Source: Pseudomonadota bacterium
GTDB lineage: Bacteria > Pseudomonadota > Alphaproteobacteria > UBA2136 > JAPKEQ01
Direction of reading: 5' to 3'
Length of the DNA: 64,000 bases
Assembly: GCA_036141575.1 (NCBI GenBank)
Contig: JAYZXF010000012.1
Span: forward strand, 1-64,000
Within the stretch, counting starts at the first letter, position 1. Each line of letters opens with the position of its first letter. The notes beneath the pieces are model-generated. The model was not told the DNA's origin and did not search any database. It worked only from the letters and a program-made list of their open reading frames with translations. The translations under genes were made by a program, and so were the position numbers. This document shows, piece after piece, positions 20,862 to 30,545 of the stretch.

Positions 20862-20883
20862 AGTTTAAAGGAGCATATGCAAA

Positions 20884-21720
20884 ATGGCACTTATTACTTA
20901 TAAGCCTACGTCTCCTGGACGTCGTCAGTTGGTAGCGGTAGACCGCTCTCACCTGTCAAAAGAGGGTCCTGAAAAGTCATTGGTTGAACCAATGAAGAAA
21001 AAGGCTGGTCGTAACAACGCTGGTCGTATTACAACGCGTCACCGTGGTGGTGGTCACAAGCGTAAATACCGTATCATCGATTTCAAACGTAACAAGTTTG
21101 ACGTTGAAGCAACGGTAGAACGTCTTGAGTACGATCCAAACCGTAGCGCGTTCATCGCACTTGTTCAGTACACTGACGGTGAAAAAGCTTACATCATCGC
21201 TCCACAGCGCCTTAAAGTAGGTGACAAAGTGGTAGCGGGTACAAAGGTAGATATTGTTCCTGGTAACGCTCTACCACTTAAGAACATCCCAGTTGGTACT
21301 GTGGTTCACAACATTGAGCTGAAGCCTGGTAAAGGTGGTCAGATGGCACGTAGTGCTGGTACTTACGCTCAAATTATTGGTCGTGACAGTGGTAACGCTC
21401 AACTCCGTCTTGCTTCTGGTGAGCAGCGTCTTGTAAACGAAGTTTGCATGGCAACAGTTGGTGCGGTTTCTAACCCAGACCACGGTAACACGAACCTTGG
21501 TAAGGCTGGTCGTAAGCGTTGGATGGGTATTCGTCCTACGGTACGTGGTGTAGCTATGAACCCTGTTGATCACCCACATGGTGGTGGTGAAGGTAAGACA
21601 AGTGGTGGTCGTCACCCAGTTTCACCTTGGGGTATGCCAACTAAAGGTAAGCGTACACGTGCTAAGAACAAGCCGTCTAACAAAATGATTATGCGTCGTC
21701 GTTACGACAAGAAAGGGTAA
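20884..21720 (+). CDS. rplB: 50S ribosomal protein L2
   Basis: 278 residues. It holds the '[19 protein letters not shown]' segment and the peptidyl-transferase-proximal '[16 protein letters not shown]' loop with the conserved His. L2 is needed for subunit association and peptide bond formation. Normal length. GGAG precedes the start. Confidence 0.98.
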   Translation: MALITYKPTSPGRRQLVAVDRSHLSKEGPEKSLVEPMKKKAGRNNAGRITTRHRGGGHKRKYRIIDFKRNKFDVEATVERLEYDPNRSAFIALVQYTDGEKAYIIAPQRLKVGDKVVAGTKVDIVPGNALPLKNIPVGTVVHNIELKPGKGGQMARSAGTYAQIIGRDSGNAQLRLASGEQRLVNEVCMATVGAVSNPDHGNTNLGKAGRKRWMGIRPTVRGVAMNPVDHPHGGGEGKTSGGRHPVSPWGMPTKGKRTRAKNKPSNKMIMRRRYDKKG

Positions 21721-21724
21721 GTAG

Positions 21725-21994
21725 ATGCCACGTTCAATTCGTAAAGGACCATTTGTAGACCACCACCTGGCTGCAAAGGTTGAAAAAATGATCGAGAGCA
21801 ACAAGAAACAAGTTGTGAAGACATGGTCTCGTCGTAGCACGATTATGCCAGACTTCGTAGGCTTTACCTTTGCTGTTCATAACGGTAAAAAGTTTGTACC
21901 AGTACTTGTAACGGACCAAATGATTGGCCATAAGCTTGGCGAATTTGCTCCAACGCGTACATTTACTGGTCACCCAGACAAAAAAGTAAAATAG
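21725..21994 (+). CDS. rpsS: 30S ribosomal protein S19
   Basis: 89 residues, 4 nt after rplB. '[13 protein letters not shown]', '[21 protein letters not shown]' and '[13 protein letters not shown]' are diagnostic. It forms the head complex with S13 close to the A-site. Confidence 0.97.
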   Translation: MPRSIRKGPFVDHHLAAKVEKMIESNKKQVVKTWSRRSTIMPDFVGFTFAVHNGKKFVPVLVTDQMIGHKLGEFAPTRTFTGHPDKKVK

Positions 21995-22023
21995 CGCTAA
22001 CGCGGTAGATAAGGATATAAACA

Positions 22024-22422
22024 ATGGCTAAACAGAAACAACCACGCCGTCTAGAACAGACAGAAACGCGTGCTGTGCTGAAAAGCGCAAAGTCCAGCCC
22101 GCAGAAAGCGCGTCTGGTAATGGAACTAATCAAAGGCAAAAGCGTTGAGAAGGCCCTAGCTGAACTTACGTTCTCTACAAAGGCAATCTCACGTGAGGTT
22201 AAAACTCTTCTTGAGAGTGCAATCGCTAACGCTGAAAACAACCACGGTCTGAACGTAGACGAGCTTTACGTGAAGACAGCATTCGCTGATAAGAGTTTTG
22301 TAATGAAACGCTTCCGCGCGCGTGCTCGTGGCCGTGCTGCTAAGATTTTGAAACCTCGCTCACACCTAACTGTTGTAGTTGCTGAGCGCCCTGAACCAAC
22401 AACTGCGAAAACAGGAGAATAA
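22024..22422 (+). CDS. rplV: 50S ribosomal protein L22
   Basis: 132 residues. Core motifs '[22 protein letters not shown]', 'ANAENNHGL' and the tunnel beta-hairpin '[26 protein letters not shown]'. The C-terminus adds a short '[12 protein letters not shown]' tail. Confidence 0.97.
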   Translation: MAKQKQPRRLEQTETRAVLKSAKSSPQKARLVMELIKGKSVEKALAELTFSTKAISREVKTLLESAIANAENNHGLNVDELYVKTAFADKSFVMKRFRARARGRAAKILKPRSHLTVVVAERPEPTTAKTGE

Positions 22423-22424
22423 TT

Positions 22425-23093
22425 ATGGGTCAGAAGGTTAACCCTATTGGGCAAAGACTTAAGATCAACCGTACGTGGGACTCACTATGGTTTGCATCTA
22501 AGAAGGACTACGCAGGTCTTCTAGCGGAAGATGAAGCGATTCGTAAGTTCGTTAAGAAAAACCTAAAGAACGCAAGTGTTTCTAAGGTTGTTATCGAGCG
22601 TCCAGCAAGCAAATGCCGTGTGTTCATCCATACAGCTCGCCCTGGCGTAATCATCGGTAAAAAAGGTGCCGATATCGAAACACTACGCGCTAAGCTACAA
22701 AAGCTTACATCTGCTGATGTTTTCCTAAACATCGTAGAAGTACGCAAACCTGACCTAGATGCACAGCTTGCAGCTGACAGCATCGCGTCACAGCTTGAGC
22801 GTCGTATCGCGTTCCGTCGCGCTATGAAACGTTCTATGCAGAACGCAATGATGAACGGTGCAGAAGGTATCAAGGTATCTTGCTCTGGTCGTCTAAACGG
22901 TGCAGAAATCGCGCGTACTGAATGGTACCGTGAAGGTCGTCTTCCTCTACACACACTCCGTGCTGATATCCAGTATGGTTTTGCGGAAGCACACACTACT
23001 TACGGTGTGATCGGTATTAAGGTTTGGATCAATGTCGGTGAAAAATACGAGATGGATATGCCAAGCACTGCCGAAGAGCGCAACGTAAATTAA
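22425..23093 (+). CDS. rpsC: 30S ribosomal protein S3
   Basis: 222 residues, 2 nt after rplV. '[19 protein letters not shown]' N-terminus, KH domain with '[15 protein letters not shown]', and C-terminal domain '[28 protein letters not shown]'. It forms the mRNA entry helicase with S4 and S5. Confidence 0.98.
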   Translation: MGQKVNPIGQRLKINRTWDSLWFASKKDYAGLLAEDEAIRKFVKKNLKNASVSKVVIERPASKCRVFIHTARPGVIIGKKGADIETLRAKLQKLTSADVFLNIVEVRKPDLDAQLAADSIASQLERRIAFRRAMKRSMQNAMMNGAEGIKVSCSGRLNGAEIARTEWYREGRLPLHTLRADIQYGFAEAHTTYGVIGIKVWINVGEKYEMDMPSTAEERNVN

Positions 23094-23127
23094 TTGACAA
23101 GACTTGAAATCGTAGAGGACAAGAACC

Positions 23128-23541
23128 ATGTTACAACCGAAAAGAACTAAATTCCGCAAGGCGCATAAGGGTCGTATCCACGGCCTAGCCAAGGGCGGTA
23201 CTGATATTAACTTTGGAGAATACGGTCTGAAAGCAATGGAACCTGCACGTGTAACATCACGTCAGATTGAAGCTGCTCGTCGTGCTATGACTCGCTACGT
23301 TGCTCGTGGCGGTCGCATTTGGATCCGCATCTTCCCAGACGTACCTGTATCAAGCAAACCTGCTGAAGTACGTATGGGTAAAGGTAAAGGTACTACTGAG
23401 TACTGGGCATGCCGTGTTAAACCAGGTCGTATTATGTACGAAATTACTGGTGTTCCAGAAGAAAAAGCGCGTGAAGCAATGCGTCTAGCGGCGATGAAGC
23501 TTCCAGTGAAATGTAAATTCGTTTCACGCCACACGCAGTAA
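23128..23541 (+). CDS. rplP: 50S ribosomal protein L16
   Basis: 137 residues. '[16 protein letters not shown]', '[14 protein letters not shown]', '[27 protein letters not shown]' are typical of L16, which helps position A-site tRNA. Confidence 0.98.
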   Translation: MLQPKRTKFRKAHKGRIHGLAKGGTDINFGEYGLKAMEPARVTSRQIEAARRAMTRYVARGGRIWIRIFPDVPVSSKPAEVRMGKGKGTTEYWACRVKPGRIMYEITGVPEEKAREAMRLAAMKLPVKCKFVSRHTQ

Positions 23542-23573
23542 ATTGAATTTGTAAACGTAGGATACAAAACACG

Positions 23574-23774
23574 ATGAAAAATGCAGACATTCAAAAGATG
23601 GACGCTGGAAAGCTGAAGGAAACACTACTTAACCTTCGCAAAGAGCAGATGAACCTGCGTTTCCAAAAAGCGACCGGTCAAATGGAAAACCCAAACCGCT
23701 GGCGTGAAGTTCGCACGACGATCGCTCGCGTGAAAACACAAATGACAGCAGCTTCTGCTGCCAAAGGAGAGTAA
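23574..23774 (+). CDS. rpmC: 50S ribosomal protein L29
   Basis: 66 residues. '[19 protein letters not shown]' type two-helix protein with '[14 protein letters not shown]'. Sits beside L23 at the tunnel exit. Confidence 0.95.
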   Translation: MKNADIQKMDAGKLKETLLNLRKEQMNLRFQKATGQMENPNRWREVRTTIARVKTQMTAASAAKGE

Positions 23775-23779
23775 GAGAT

Positions 23780-24046
23780 ATGCCAAAACGCATTCTTCAA
23801 GGTACTGTGGTAAGCACAGGCGCTGATAAAACAGCTGTCGTTAAGGTGGAGCGTAAAGTTAAGCACCCTCTATACGGCAAAACAATTCGTAAGAGTAAAA
23901 AATACCATGCTCATGACGCTGATAACAGCTGCACGGTTGGTGATGTTGTTCGTATTATCGAAGCAACACCAATGTCTAAGCTGAAGCGTTGGGCGGTTGA
24001 AAGCACAGTCAGCAAAGCATCTGCACTAGATGCAGCTGAAGCGTAA
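23780..24046 (+). CDS. rpsQ: 30S ribosomal protein S17
   Basis: 88 residues, 5 nt after rpmC. '[27 protein letters not shown]', 'KKYHAHD', '[19 protein letters not shown]' OB-fold motifs. Normal length. Confidence 0.97.
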   Translation: MPKRILQGTVVSTGADKTAVVKVERKVKHPLYGKTIRKSKKYHAHDADNSCTVGDVVRIIEATPMSKLKRWAVESTVSKASALDAAEA

Positions 24047-24058
24047 GGAGACTACACA

Positions 24059-24427
24059 ATGATTCAAGTAGAAAGTAATTTGGGCGTTGCCGATAACTCT
24101 GGCGCAAAACGCGTTCAGTGCATCAAGGTTCTTGGTGGTTCTAAGCGTCGTTATGCTTCAGTTGGTGACGTGATTGTTGTTGCGATTAAAGACGCACTGC
24201 CTCGCGGCCGTGTTAAAAAAGGTGACGTAGCGTTCGCTGTTGTTGTGCGCACATCTCAGTCTATTAAGCGTAAAGACGGTACAAGCATCCGTTTCGATAA
24301 CAACTCTGCAGTTATTATCGATAAGAAACATGAGCCAGTAGGTACACGTATCTTTGGTCCTGTAGCACGTGAGCTTCGCCGTAAGAACTTTAACAAAATT
24401 GTCTCACTAGCACCGGAGGTTCTATAA
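24059..24427 (+). CDS. rplN: 50S ribosomal protein L14
   Basis: 122 residues. First gene of the classical spc segment, but only 12 nt after rpsQ with no terminator, so it is read with the S10 genes. '[28 protein letters not shown]' and 'FGPVARELR' are conserved. It contacts 16S rRNA across the subunit interface. Confidence 0.98.
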   Translation: MIQVESNLGVADNSGAKRVQCIKVLGGSKRRYASVGDVIVVAIKDALPRGRVKKGDVAFAVVVRTSQSIKRKDGTSIRFDNNSAVIIDKKHEPVGTRIFGPVARELRRKNFNKIVSLAPEVL

Positions 24428-24428
24428 T

Positions 24429-24749
24429 ATGGCTAAAATGCAAAGCCCACTTAAGACTGGCGATGAAGTCATCGTTATCTCGGGTAAGGAAAAAGGCAAA
24501 ACTGGTAAAATTAGCAGTGTTGTGACTAAGACGAACCGTGTGGTTGTCGAAGGCGTAAACATGGTTAAGCGTCACATGAAAGCTTCTATGGTATCTGAAG
24601 CGGGTGTTGTTTCTAAGGAAGCTCCAATCCACGCTTCTAACGTAATGCTGAAAGACCCAGAAACTGGTAAGCCAACTCGTATTGGCCACAAAATTGAAAA
24701 CGGTAAAAAAGTTAGATTCGCTAAGAAATCTGGCAAAGTACTAGGTTAA
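24429..24749 (+). CDS. rplX: 50S ribosomal protein L24
   Basis: 106 residues, 1 nt after rplN. KOW motif '[20 protein letters not shown]' followed by '[12 protein letters not shown]'. An early 50S assembly protein. Confidence 0.97.
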   Translation: MAKMQSPLKTGDEVIVISGKEKGKTGKISSVVTKTNRVVVEGVNMVKRHMKASMVSEAGVVSKEAPIHASNVMLKDPETGKPTRIGHKIENGKKVRFAKKSGKVLG

Positions 24750-24760
24750 GGGGAAAGACA

Positions 24761-25315
24761 ATGGAAGCACCTCGTTTTAGAAAACAGTACGACGAAACCA
24801 TCACTAAAGAGTTGATGAAGAAGTTCGAGTACAAAAATGTGATGCAGCTACCTAAGCTGGAAAAGATCGTGATCAACATGGGTGTTGGTAAAGCGGCTGA
24901 AGATAAGAAACTTATCGACGCAGCTGTAAAAGACATGACAAAGATCGCTGGTCAGGCTCCTGTAGTAACACGCGCACGTAAATCAATCGCTGGATTTAAA
25001 ATCCGTGACGGTATGCCTGTAGGTTGTAAAGTTACTCTACGTGGCCGCCGCATGTACGAATTCCTAGATCGCCTGATCACTGTTGCACTTCCACGTGTAC
25101 GTGACTTTGAAGGTGTATCTCACAAGGCTTTCGACGGTCGTGGTAACTACGCGCTAGGTATCACTGAGCAAATCATTTTCCCTGAAATTGATTATGATCA
25201 AACGGACCGTGTACGTGGTATGGATATCGTTATCTGTACAACGGCTCAGAACAACGAAGAAGCGCATGCTCTGCTTGAAGCATTTGGTATGCCATTTAGA
25301 AGAAAGGTTCAATAA
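24761..25315 (+). CDS. rplE: 50S ribosomal protein L5
   Basis: 184 residues. '[16 protein letters not shown]', '[24 protein letters not shown]', '[14 protein letters not shown]' are typical. Binds 5S rRNA. Its stop overlaps the rpsN start by one base (TAATG), which suggests translational coupling. Confidence 0.98.
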   Translation: MEAPRFRKQYDETITKELMKKFEYKNVMQLPKLEKIVINMGVGKAAEDKKLIDAAVKDMTKIAGQAPVVTRARKSIAGFKIRDGMPVGCKVTLRGRRMYEFLDRLITVALPRVRDFEGVSHKAFDGRGNYALGITEQIIFPEIDYDQTDRVRGMDIVICTTAQNNEEAHALLEAFGMPFRRKVQ

Positions 25316-25620
25316 TGGCTAAGAAAAGTGCTGTTAACCGCAATGATAAGCGTATCCGCATGGCTGCAAACCAAGAAGAGCGCCGTGCTGAACTGAAGAA
25401 AACAATTAAGGACCCATCAACTTCATACGAAGACAAGATGGCTGCTCGTGACGCTCTAAACAAGCTTGCGAAAAACGGTTGCGCAATCCGCGTTCAGACT
25501 CGTTGCCAGTTTACTGGTCGTCCTCACTCTGTTTACAAGAAGTATGGCATCTGCCGTAACGTTCTACGTGAAATGGCTTCACGTGGCGCGCTACCAGGTG
25601 TTTCAAAATCAAGCTGGTAA
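25315..25620 (+). CDS. rpsN: 30S ribosomal protein S14, long form
   Basis: 101 residues: the long form, lacking the two CxxC knuckles of the zinc-binding short form. C-terminal '[32 protein letters not shown]' region is conserved. Start overlaps the rplE stop by one base. Confidence 0.97.
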   Translation: MAKKSAVNRNDKRIRMAANQEERRAELKKTIKDPSTSYEDKMAARDALNKLAKNGCAIRVQTRCQFTGRPHSVYKKYGICRNVLREMASRGALPGVSKSSW

Positions 25621-25634
25621 GGAAAGAATATACC

Positions 25635-26030
25635 ATGACTATGACAGATCCAATTGCAGATATGCTCACGCGTATCCGTAACGCACAGATGGTTGGTAAA
25701 GAAACTGTTTCTATCCCAGCATCTAAAGTTAAAAACAGCATTCTTGCTGTGATGAAGGAAGAAGGCTACATCGCTGACTTTACTGAATCAGGTGAGGGTA
25801 CTGAAAAGGCGATTACAGTTACACTGAAATACTTCGATGCGAAGCCAGTGATCACTGAAATCCGTCGTAAATCAAAGCCTGGTCTACGTAGCTACAAGAG
25901 CTCATCTGATGTGCCTCTAGTACGTAACGGTCTTGGTCTTGCCATCGTTTCTACCTCTCAAGGTATGATTTCGGATGCTAAAGCTCGTGAGCTTGGCATT
26001 GGTGGTGAGCTGATTTGCGAAATGTTTTAA
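25635..26030 (+). CDS. rpsH: 30S ribosomal protein S8
   Basis: 131 residues. 'MTDPIADMLTRIRNAQ', 'SKPGLRSYKSSSDVPLVRNGLGLAIVSTS', 'GGELICEMF'. S8 represses the spc operon in E. coli by binding the rplE region; whether it does so here is unknown. Confidence 0.98.
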   Translation: MTMTDPIADMLTRIRNAQMVGKETVSIPASKVKNSILAVMKEEGYIADFTESGEGTEKAITVTLKYFDAKPVITEIRRKSKPGLRSYKSSSDVPLVRNGLGLAIVSTSQGMISDAKARELGIGGELICEMF

Positions 26031-26056
26031 TCCAGTAGACAAGGAAAGAAAAAATC

Positions 26057-26596
26057 ATGTCTCGTATCGGAAAACAAATTATCAGCATTCCTTCTGGCGT
26101 AGAAGTGAATCTTGCTGGTCGTGATGTTTCAGTGAAGGGTAAGCTAGGTCAACTTGCTTGGACTATCCCTCATGACATCGAAGGTAAACTAGAAGGTTCT
26201 GAACTTTCTTTTACACCAACTAAGCAAAAAGTTAGCAACGAACTCAGCGCTGCTTGGGGCCTAACTCGCGCTAAAGTAAACAACATGGTTGTAGGTGTAA
26301 GCGAAGGTTTCGTAAAAGAACTAGAAATCCGTGGTGTTGGTTACCGTGCAAACGTTCAGGGTAAAACTCTGAACCTATCACTTGGACACTCTCACCCTGT
26401 AGCAATGGAAATCTCTTCAACTCTTACTGTTGAAGTGAACGACAACACAAACGTTGTTGTTAAAGGCTTCGATAAAGAAGAAGTTGGCCAGTTTGCTGCA
26501 AACGTGCGTAAAAAGCGTCCTGTAGAGCCTTACAAAGGTAAAGGCGTACGCTACAAAGGCGAGCACGTAGTGATGAAAGAAGGTAAGAAGAAGTAA
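26057..26596 (+). CDS. rplF: 50S ribosomal protein L6
   Basis: 179 residues, duplicated RRM-like fold. '[17 protein letters not shown]', '[14 protein letters not shown]', and '[15 protein letters not shown]' near the C-terminus are diagnostic. Confidence 0.98.
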   Translation: MSRIGKQIISIPSGVEVNLAGRDVSVKGKLGQLAWTIPHDIEGKLEGSELSFTPTKQKVSNELSAAWGLTRAKVNNMVVGVSEGFVKELEIRGVGYRANVQGKTLNLSLGHSHPVAMEISSTLTVEVNDNTNVVVKGFDKEEVGQFAANVRKKRPVEPYKGKGVRYKGEHVVMKEGKKK

Positions 26597-26628
26597 TTCT
26601 TCTTATAGTAAAGGATAGGGTAATTATT

Positions 26629-26991
26629 ATGACATCTAAAGCGAATTCAAACCGCGCTCTTAGAAACAGACACAAGCTTAAAACTGTGTCTGCGCGTAAC
26701 GATCGTGTGCGCCTAAGCGTGTACAGAAGTGAGCAACACATTTATGCTCAAGTAATCGACGATGTGAAGGGTACAACTCTTGCTTCAGCTTCAACAGTTG
26801 ACAAGAAACTTCGTAAGTCAATCAAGAAGGGTAGCACTGTTGAAGCAGCAACAGCTGTAGGTGCTGAAATTGGTAAGCGTGCTAAAGACGCTGGTGTTAA
26901 AGATGTATTCTTTGACCGTGGTTCTTTCCGTTTCCAAGGTCGAATTAAAGCACTTGCTGACGCGGCTCGCGAAGCAGGCCTAAACTTCTAA
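26629..26991 (+). CDS. rplR: 50S ribosomal protein L18
   Basis: 120 residues. '[29 protein letters not shown]', '[26 protein letters not shown]'. Carries 5S rRNA together with L5. Confidence 0.97.
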   Translation: MTSKANSNRALRNRHKLKTVSARNDRVRLSVYRSEQHIYAQVIDDVKGTTLASASTVDKKLRKSIKKGSTVEAATAVGAEIGKRAKDAGVKDVFFDRGSFRFQGRIKALADAAREAGLNF

Positions 26992-27007
26992 GAAAGGACG
27001 AAACACA

Positions 27008-27769
27008 ATGGCATTCACACAAGATCGTGAACAAAGCGGAATGGTTGATAAGCTCGTAGCTGTTAACCGCGTCGCGAAAGTAGTTAAAGGTGGTCGTCGT
27101 TTCTCTTTCAGCGCCATCGTTGTAGTTGGTGATGAAAATGGCCGTATCGGCTGGGGTGCAGGTAAGGCGAAGGAAGTTCCTGATGCAGTACGTAAAGCAA
27201 CTGACGTTGCAAAGCGCCGCATGATCCGTGTTCCACTACGTGAAGGTCGTACTCTACACCATGATGTAGAAGCGAAATTCTCAGGCTCACAAGTTGTTCT
27301 ACGCCCAGCTAAACCTGGTCGTGGTATCATCGCCGGTGGTCCAATGCGTGCAGTATTTGAAGCTCTTGGTATCAAAGACGTTGTAGCGAAGTCTCTAGGG
27401 AACTCGAACCCATACAACATGATCCAAGCAACTTTTGAAGCGCTTTCTAACACTCAAACACCTCGTAGCGTTGCCTCTAAGCGTGGCCTACGTATGAGTG
27501 AAATGAAAAACAACCGCTCAACTGTACTTGATAACATCGAAACTCCTGCTGAGGAAAAAACAGCTTCTGAGAAGAAGACAACTGTTAGCCCAGAAGAAGT
27601 GAAGAAAAAAGCAATGCAGAAGCAAGCTGAGAAAAAAGCTGCTGCGAAGCGTGCTGAAGAAGTGAAGAAAGAAACTCTGGAGCCAGAATACGCTGCAGGT
27701 GACAACACTGACGCAGCTGCTACTGAAGCGCCAGCTGAAACTCCAGCTGCTGAAGGGGAGAAAGCGTAA
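27008..27769 (+). CDS. rpsE: 30S ribosomal protein S5 with long C-terminal tail
   Basis: 253 residues, against roughly 165-200 in most bacteria. The dsRBD-like core ('[22 protein letters not shown]', '[20 protein letters not shown]', 'GLRMSEM') ends near residue 165. The rest is a low-complexity charged tail, Lys/Ala-rich then acidic ('[19 protein letters not shown]'). The tail is probably disordered and exposed; its role is unknown. The stop overlaps rpmD by one base (TAATG). Confidence 0.97.
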   Translation: MAFTQDREQSGMVDKLVAVNRVAKVVKGGRRFSFSAIVVVGDENGRIGWGAGKAKEVPDAVRKATDVAKRRMIRVPLREGRTLHHDVEAKFSGSQVVLRPAKPGRGIIAGGPMRAVFEALGIKDVVAKSLGNSNPYNMIQATFEALSNTQTPRSVASKRGLRMSEMKNNRSTVLDNIETPAEEKTASEKKTTVSPEEVKKKAMQKQAEKKAAAKRAEEVKKETLEPEYAAGDNTDAAATEAPAETPAAEGEKA

Positions 27770-27975
27770 TGGCTAAGAAAACACTTCAGATTAAGCAAAC
27801 TGGTAGCCCAATCGGCCGTAAAGAAGACCAACAAGCGACTCTACGTGGTCTAGGTCTTAACCGTATTGGTCGTGAGCGTACGCTTGAAGATTCACCTTGC
27901 ATCCGTGGCATGCTTTTCAAAGTACGTCACCTTGTATTGGTAAACGGTGAGCGCATCACATCAAAGGAATTTTAA
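27769..27975 (+). CDS. rpmD: 50S ribosomal protein L30
   Basis: 68 residues. 'LQIKQTGSPIGRKEDQQATLRGLGLNRIGRE' is the L30 signature; start overlaps rpsE. It is the last gene before the 2.8-kb interruption of the spc operon; normally rplO follows directly. Confidence 0.97.
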   Translation: MAKKTLQIKQTGSPIGRKEDQQATLRGLGLNRIGRERTLEDSPCIRGMLFKVRHLVLVNGERITSKEF

Positions 27976-28000
27976 GAGATACCTTTTCACTTTCGGTCTC

Positions 28001-28050
28001 GCTTACGTAGTTTTACTACGCCACGCTTACCAAAAGTAAAAATCTAAACT
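28001..28050 (+). repeat. GTA-centred inverted repeat with shared tail (copy A)
   Basis: CGTAG-tttta-CTACG (28006-28020), followed by the 19-mer AAAAGTAAAAATCTAAACT (28032-28050). The same 19-mer and an equivalent palindrome occur at 49291-49339. Confidence 0.55.
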
Positions 28051-28078
28051 CTTAAAAAAGCCTTTGGGCACAATATTT

Positions 28079-28107
28079 AAAAAGCCCCGCATGAGCGGGG
28101 TTTTTTC
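28079..28107 (+). terminator. Terminator ending the S10/spc part of the ribosomal block
   Basis: AAAAGCCCCGC-atga-GCGGGG followed by TTTTTT, ~100 bp after rpmD. Confidence 0.9.
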
Positions 28108-28116
28108 ATTTTGTCA

Positions 28117-28150
28117 TGCTCAATTGACAAAGCAGGGAGAGTGCCGTATA
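28117..28150 (+). promoter_or_regulatory. Sigma-70-like promoter of the HigA-like gene
   Basis: 'aattgacaaag' supplies TTGACA; a 17-bp spacer leads to TATACC just before 28150. Coordinates are approximate. Confidence 0.45.
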
Positions 28151-28198
28151 CCCAAAGTATTCTATTTCTGTATATCTTTTTCTTTTGGAGAAATTCCT

Positions 28199-28474
28199 AT
28201 GACTAAGTCCCTGCTGCGTGTGCCTGTACATCCCGGTGAAATTTTGCGTGAAGAGATTCTGCCTCACATGGAATGGACACCTGAAGTTTTTGCAGACATT
28301 CTGCATGAGCCGCATGATGTGATTGAAGCCTTGCTGAAAGAGGAAGGTGACATCGATGAACCTCTCGCTCAGAAGCTTCATGAACTGTTTGGCAATACGG
28401 TTCAATTTTGGCTAAACCTGCAGAAAAACTATGATGGTATTAAAAGCATCAAATCCCTTGTGGAAAACGAATAA
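28199..28474 (+). CDS. HigA/VapI-family XRE antitoxin-like protein (solitary)
   Basis: 91 residues from ATG 28199, with GGAG 8 nt upstream; an earlier in-frame start at 28064 lies inside the preceding terminator region and is rejected. The hallmark 'PVHPGEILREEILPHMEW' is followed by a degenerate helix-turn-helix (residues ~25-60) and 'LFGNTVQFWLNLQKNYD', the conserved end of HigA antitoxins. No HigB-type toxin lies on either side. The recognition helix ('PHDVIEALLKEEGDID') is unusually acidic, so DNA binding may be lost. It may be a stand-alone regulator or a remnant. A terminator follows. Confidence 0.75.
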   Translation: MTKSLLRVPVHPGEILREEILPHMEWTPEVFADILHEPHDVIEALLKEEGDIDEPLAQKLHELFGNTVQFWLNLQKNYDGIKSIKSLVENE

Positions 28475-28476
28475 AC

Positions 28477-28503
28477 AAAAAGCCCCCAACAGGGGGCTTT
28501 TTC
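28477..28503 (+). terminator. Terminator between convergent genes
   Basis: AAAAAGCCCCC-aaca-GGGGGCTTTTT. Confidence 0.9.
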
Positions 28504-28507
28504 GATT

Positions 28508-29239
28508 TTAAGACCAGTGAAGCGTCAGCCGGCCGCTCACATACTGACAGGGGGCGCCAATATATGGATAGGTGCCTGCTAGGGAGAACTGAAAGGCCTC
28601 TTGCATCTCGCCAGAATCATCCGCTTCCCAGATTTGAACCTGCAAAGTTTTGCTGCCATTTGGCTCTGGCATGTCTGTCTGTACGCTGACAAAGCCACCT
28701 TCAAACGGAAAAGCTGTTTTTCCTCTGGCTTTGATCGGGGTCTGTTTTTGCGGTGTCATGCAGAGCCCCATCCAAGCACTGTGTGGGTCTTTGGCAAAAA
28801 GGTGCAGGGAAAATTTCCCATTTTCTTTTTGTTCAAACTCATCACTGTCATAAGTCCAGAATAGCTTTTGGCGCGCTCTGAGTTTATGACGCTGGCGAGC
28901 TGAATAGGTCATGCTCATGAGTTTCCGTGGGGGATGCATGTCAATGACTCTAGGCCATTGTTCCAGACTTTTGCAAAGTTGCCCTTCTATCGTATAGTTA
29001 AGGTTATCAGGCTTACCCGCTCCAGCCTCTTTCGCTGTGAGGCTCCCTACAGGGTGTTGCAAGTAGCTGTAATGCGCTTCAGCTTGTCCGTCTGGGTTTT
29101 GAGTCGTCACGTCTAGTTCACCGAACCCTTCATTGGGCAAGTCACTTTTGCTGATGGTGATTTCTGGACGAAGTGCCAGCAGATCTACGTGGGGGACAAA
29201 AGTACGATGCAGCTGCTGAAGGAGTTGATCGTTAAGCAT
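28508..29239 (-). CDS. Conserved-looking hypothetical protein
   Basis: 243 residues from the ATG at 29239 ('MLNDQLLQQLHRTF'), which has GGAG 7 nt upstream; the ATG 12 nt earlier (29251) has none. No recognised domain; soluble, no signal peptide. Late region has beta-rich, Trp-containing stretches ('FSLHLFAKDPHSAWMGLCMT', 'YVSGRLTLHWS'). It lies 63 nt downstream of the carbonic anhydrase gene in the same direction, with a CTCCTT/AAGGAG hairpin in the gap, so co-transcription is possible. Confidence 0.6.
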   Translation of the reverse strand: MLNDQLLQQLHRTFVPHVDLLALRPEITISKSDLPNEGFGELDVTTQNPDGQAEAHYSYLQHPVGSLTAKEAGAGKPDNLNYTIEGQLCKSLEQWPRVIDMHPPRKLMSMTYSARQRHKLRARQKLFWTYDSDEFEQKENGKFSLHLFAKDPHSAWMGLCMTPQKQTPIKARGKTAFPFEGGFVSVQTDMPEPNGSKTLQVQIWEADDSGEMQEAFQFSLAGTYPYIGAPCQYVSGRLTLHWS

Positions 29240-29302
29240 GAGAATCTCCATGATGTGAAAGGGAAGAAAGTTAAAGTTCTCCTTTCATGTAAGGAGAATA
29301 TT

Positions 29303-30004
29303 TTATAAATCAAGGGGCAGAATAAAAGAAAGTTGCTCTTCTTGTGGGGTTTCTGAGAGGAGGGGGTGATTTAGAAGCTGATCCGTTTGGATCTCATCGC
29401 CAATACAGTAAAGGTACTCTTTACCAAAGCCGCCACCAAATTTGTTGTGGAGGTCATAAAGGAGGCCGACAACAGCGACGCCGTCTCGCTCGATTTCTGT
29501 GGCAAAGTGCGCAGAAAGCGCTTTGACTTGAGCGCGAATGTTCGTGAGAACACCCGCTGTAACGCCGTCTAAGTTGTTTAGGCGCTCATCCTCGGGCGTT
29601 TCATCTATCATGCCTTTAATATGGTGAATTTCGCCTCTAAGTGTCTCTGAGAGGCCTGAATAATCTGAAAGAGCAGCCCCAACAGCGCCACACTCTGTAT
29701 GGCCTTGTACGGCAAGTAGCTTAACGCCAAGATGATGCACAGCAAACTCAAGGCTGCCAATAGCGCCTTTAGCTGTATTACCAGCGCAGGCGCATTTAAA
29801 TGCCTTTCCAAGGTTAGAGGCATCACCAATGATGGATTCAAGTGGAACGCGAGAATCTGCACAGGTAATCACACCAATCCAAGGTTCTTGACCATCTTGC
29901 AGAAACGCAAAGGTTTTATCAGGCATATTACTTTGGTGTTTGTGATTGTGTTTAGGAATACGAGCAAGAGCCGCAGAGGCGTGACGTGGTTTAAGTTCAG
30001 GCAT
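29303..30004 (-). CDS. Beta-class carbonic anhydrase
   Basis: 233 residues from the ATG at 30004, preceded by AAGGAG; the further upstream in-frame ATG at 30067 has no such site. Zinc ligands are visible: 'CADSR' (Cys48, with Asp50-Arg52 dyad) and 'HTECG' (His102, Cys105). The enzyme interconverts CO2 and bicarbonate in the cytoplasm, supplying bicarbonate for carboxylases. It is one of the genes interrupting the spc operon. A SulP-family transporter, a family that includes bicarbonate carriers, is encoded 12 kb away, but no link is shown. Confidence 0.92.
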   Translation of the reverse strand: MPELKPRHASAALARIPKHNHKHQSNMPDKTFAFLQDGQEPWIGVITCADSRVPLESIIGDASNLGKAFKCACAGNTAKGAIGSLEFAVHHLGVKLLAVQGHTECGAVGAALSDYSGLSETLRGEIHHIKGMIDETPEDERLNNLDGVTAGVLTNIRAQVKALSAHFATEIERDGVAVVGLLYDLHNKFGGGFGKEYLYCIGDEIQTDQLLNHPLLSETPQEEQLSFILPLDL

Positions 30005-30068
30005 AAGAGCTCCTTGTATCATCCTATTTATTACAGATCTGAAATATATCATGGATAGAGAGTGCATG

Positions 30069-30093
30069 CAAAAAGCCCCCTAAAAAGGGGGCT
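30069..30093 (-). terminator. Terminator of the small gene 30106 (minus strand)
   Basis: GAGCCCCC-tttttа-type stem read on the minus strand, with GGGGGCTTTTT. It separates the gene from the carbonic anhydrase promoter region. Confidence 0.8.
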
Positions 30094-30105
30094 CTAAGCA
30101 TTCGT

Positions 30106-30393
30106 TTAGCACTGTTTACCCCAAGGGGCGCCTTGGTAGGTCTTGTGCCCCAAAGCTTCAGCAAGCTTGCCGAAGTGAATTTCGTTCATGGGGGTGCCGT
30201 TGGCATAGTCCAGCGCGATGGTGATATGAGCCTCTGAGCCATCACCTTCAGTGGTGACGATGAGAGGGTAGTCATGGTCAACGTTCCAATCGCCGCGGTG
30301 ATTGTCGTGGTCGGAAATCATGTCACTTTCCAGAAATTCCACCACATCATGCAATACGGTCATGTCGGTAAAACCGGCAAAAGAGAGTTTCAT
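30106..30393 (-). CDS. Small orphan protein with sigma-32-like promoter
   Basis: 95 residues, cytoplasmic-looking, acidic N-terminal half rich in Asp and His ('ESDMISDHDNHRGDWNVDHD'), ending 'GAPWGKQC'. No family recognised. AGGA stands 9 nt before the ATG. It is monocistronic, with a sigma-32-like promoter at 30455-30484 and its own terminator, like five other small genes of this window. Function unknown. Confidence 0.65.
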   Translation of the reverse strand: MKLSFAGFTDMTVLHDVVEFLESDMISDHDNHRGDWNVDHDYPLIVTTEGDGSEAHITIALDYANGTPMNEIHFGKLAEALGHKTYQGAPWGKQC

Positions 30394-30454
30394 TGGATTT
30401 CATCCTTTTACAAGAGGGACAGGGCAAGAGTGCCCAAGTTTATGTCGTATCTAA

Positions 30455-30484
30455 TATATGGGAGCCAAAAGTACGAAATTCAAG
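30455..30484 (-). promoter_or_regulatory. Sigma-32-like promoter of small gene 30106
   Basis: On the minus strand: CTTGAA (30484-30479), 15-bp spacer, TCCCATATA (30463-30455). Near-perfect -35. Confidence 0.5.
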
Positions 30485-30516
30485 GCACCAAAACACAAAT
30501 AAAATCAATTCCCTCA

Positions 30517-30545
30517 TTGACAAAGCGCACTAGATACCTTACAAA
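30517..30545 (+). promoter_or_regulatory. Sigma-70-like promoter of the rplO-secY unit
   Basis: TTGACA (30517-30522), 17-bp spacer, TACAAA (30540-30545). It gives rplO a ~235-nt leader. The remaining gap 30546-30784 holds small palindromes (e.g. gcgaaaatttttgc) but no gene that I can see. Confidence 0.5.

Noticed and set aside
28064-28198. N-terminal extension of the HigA-like protein
   Set aside because: It would overlap the terminator hairpin and promoter, and family members begin close to 'HPGEIL'.
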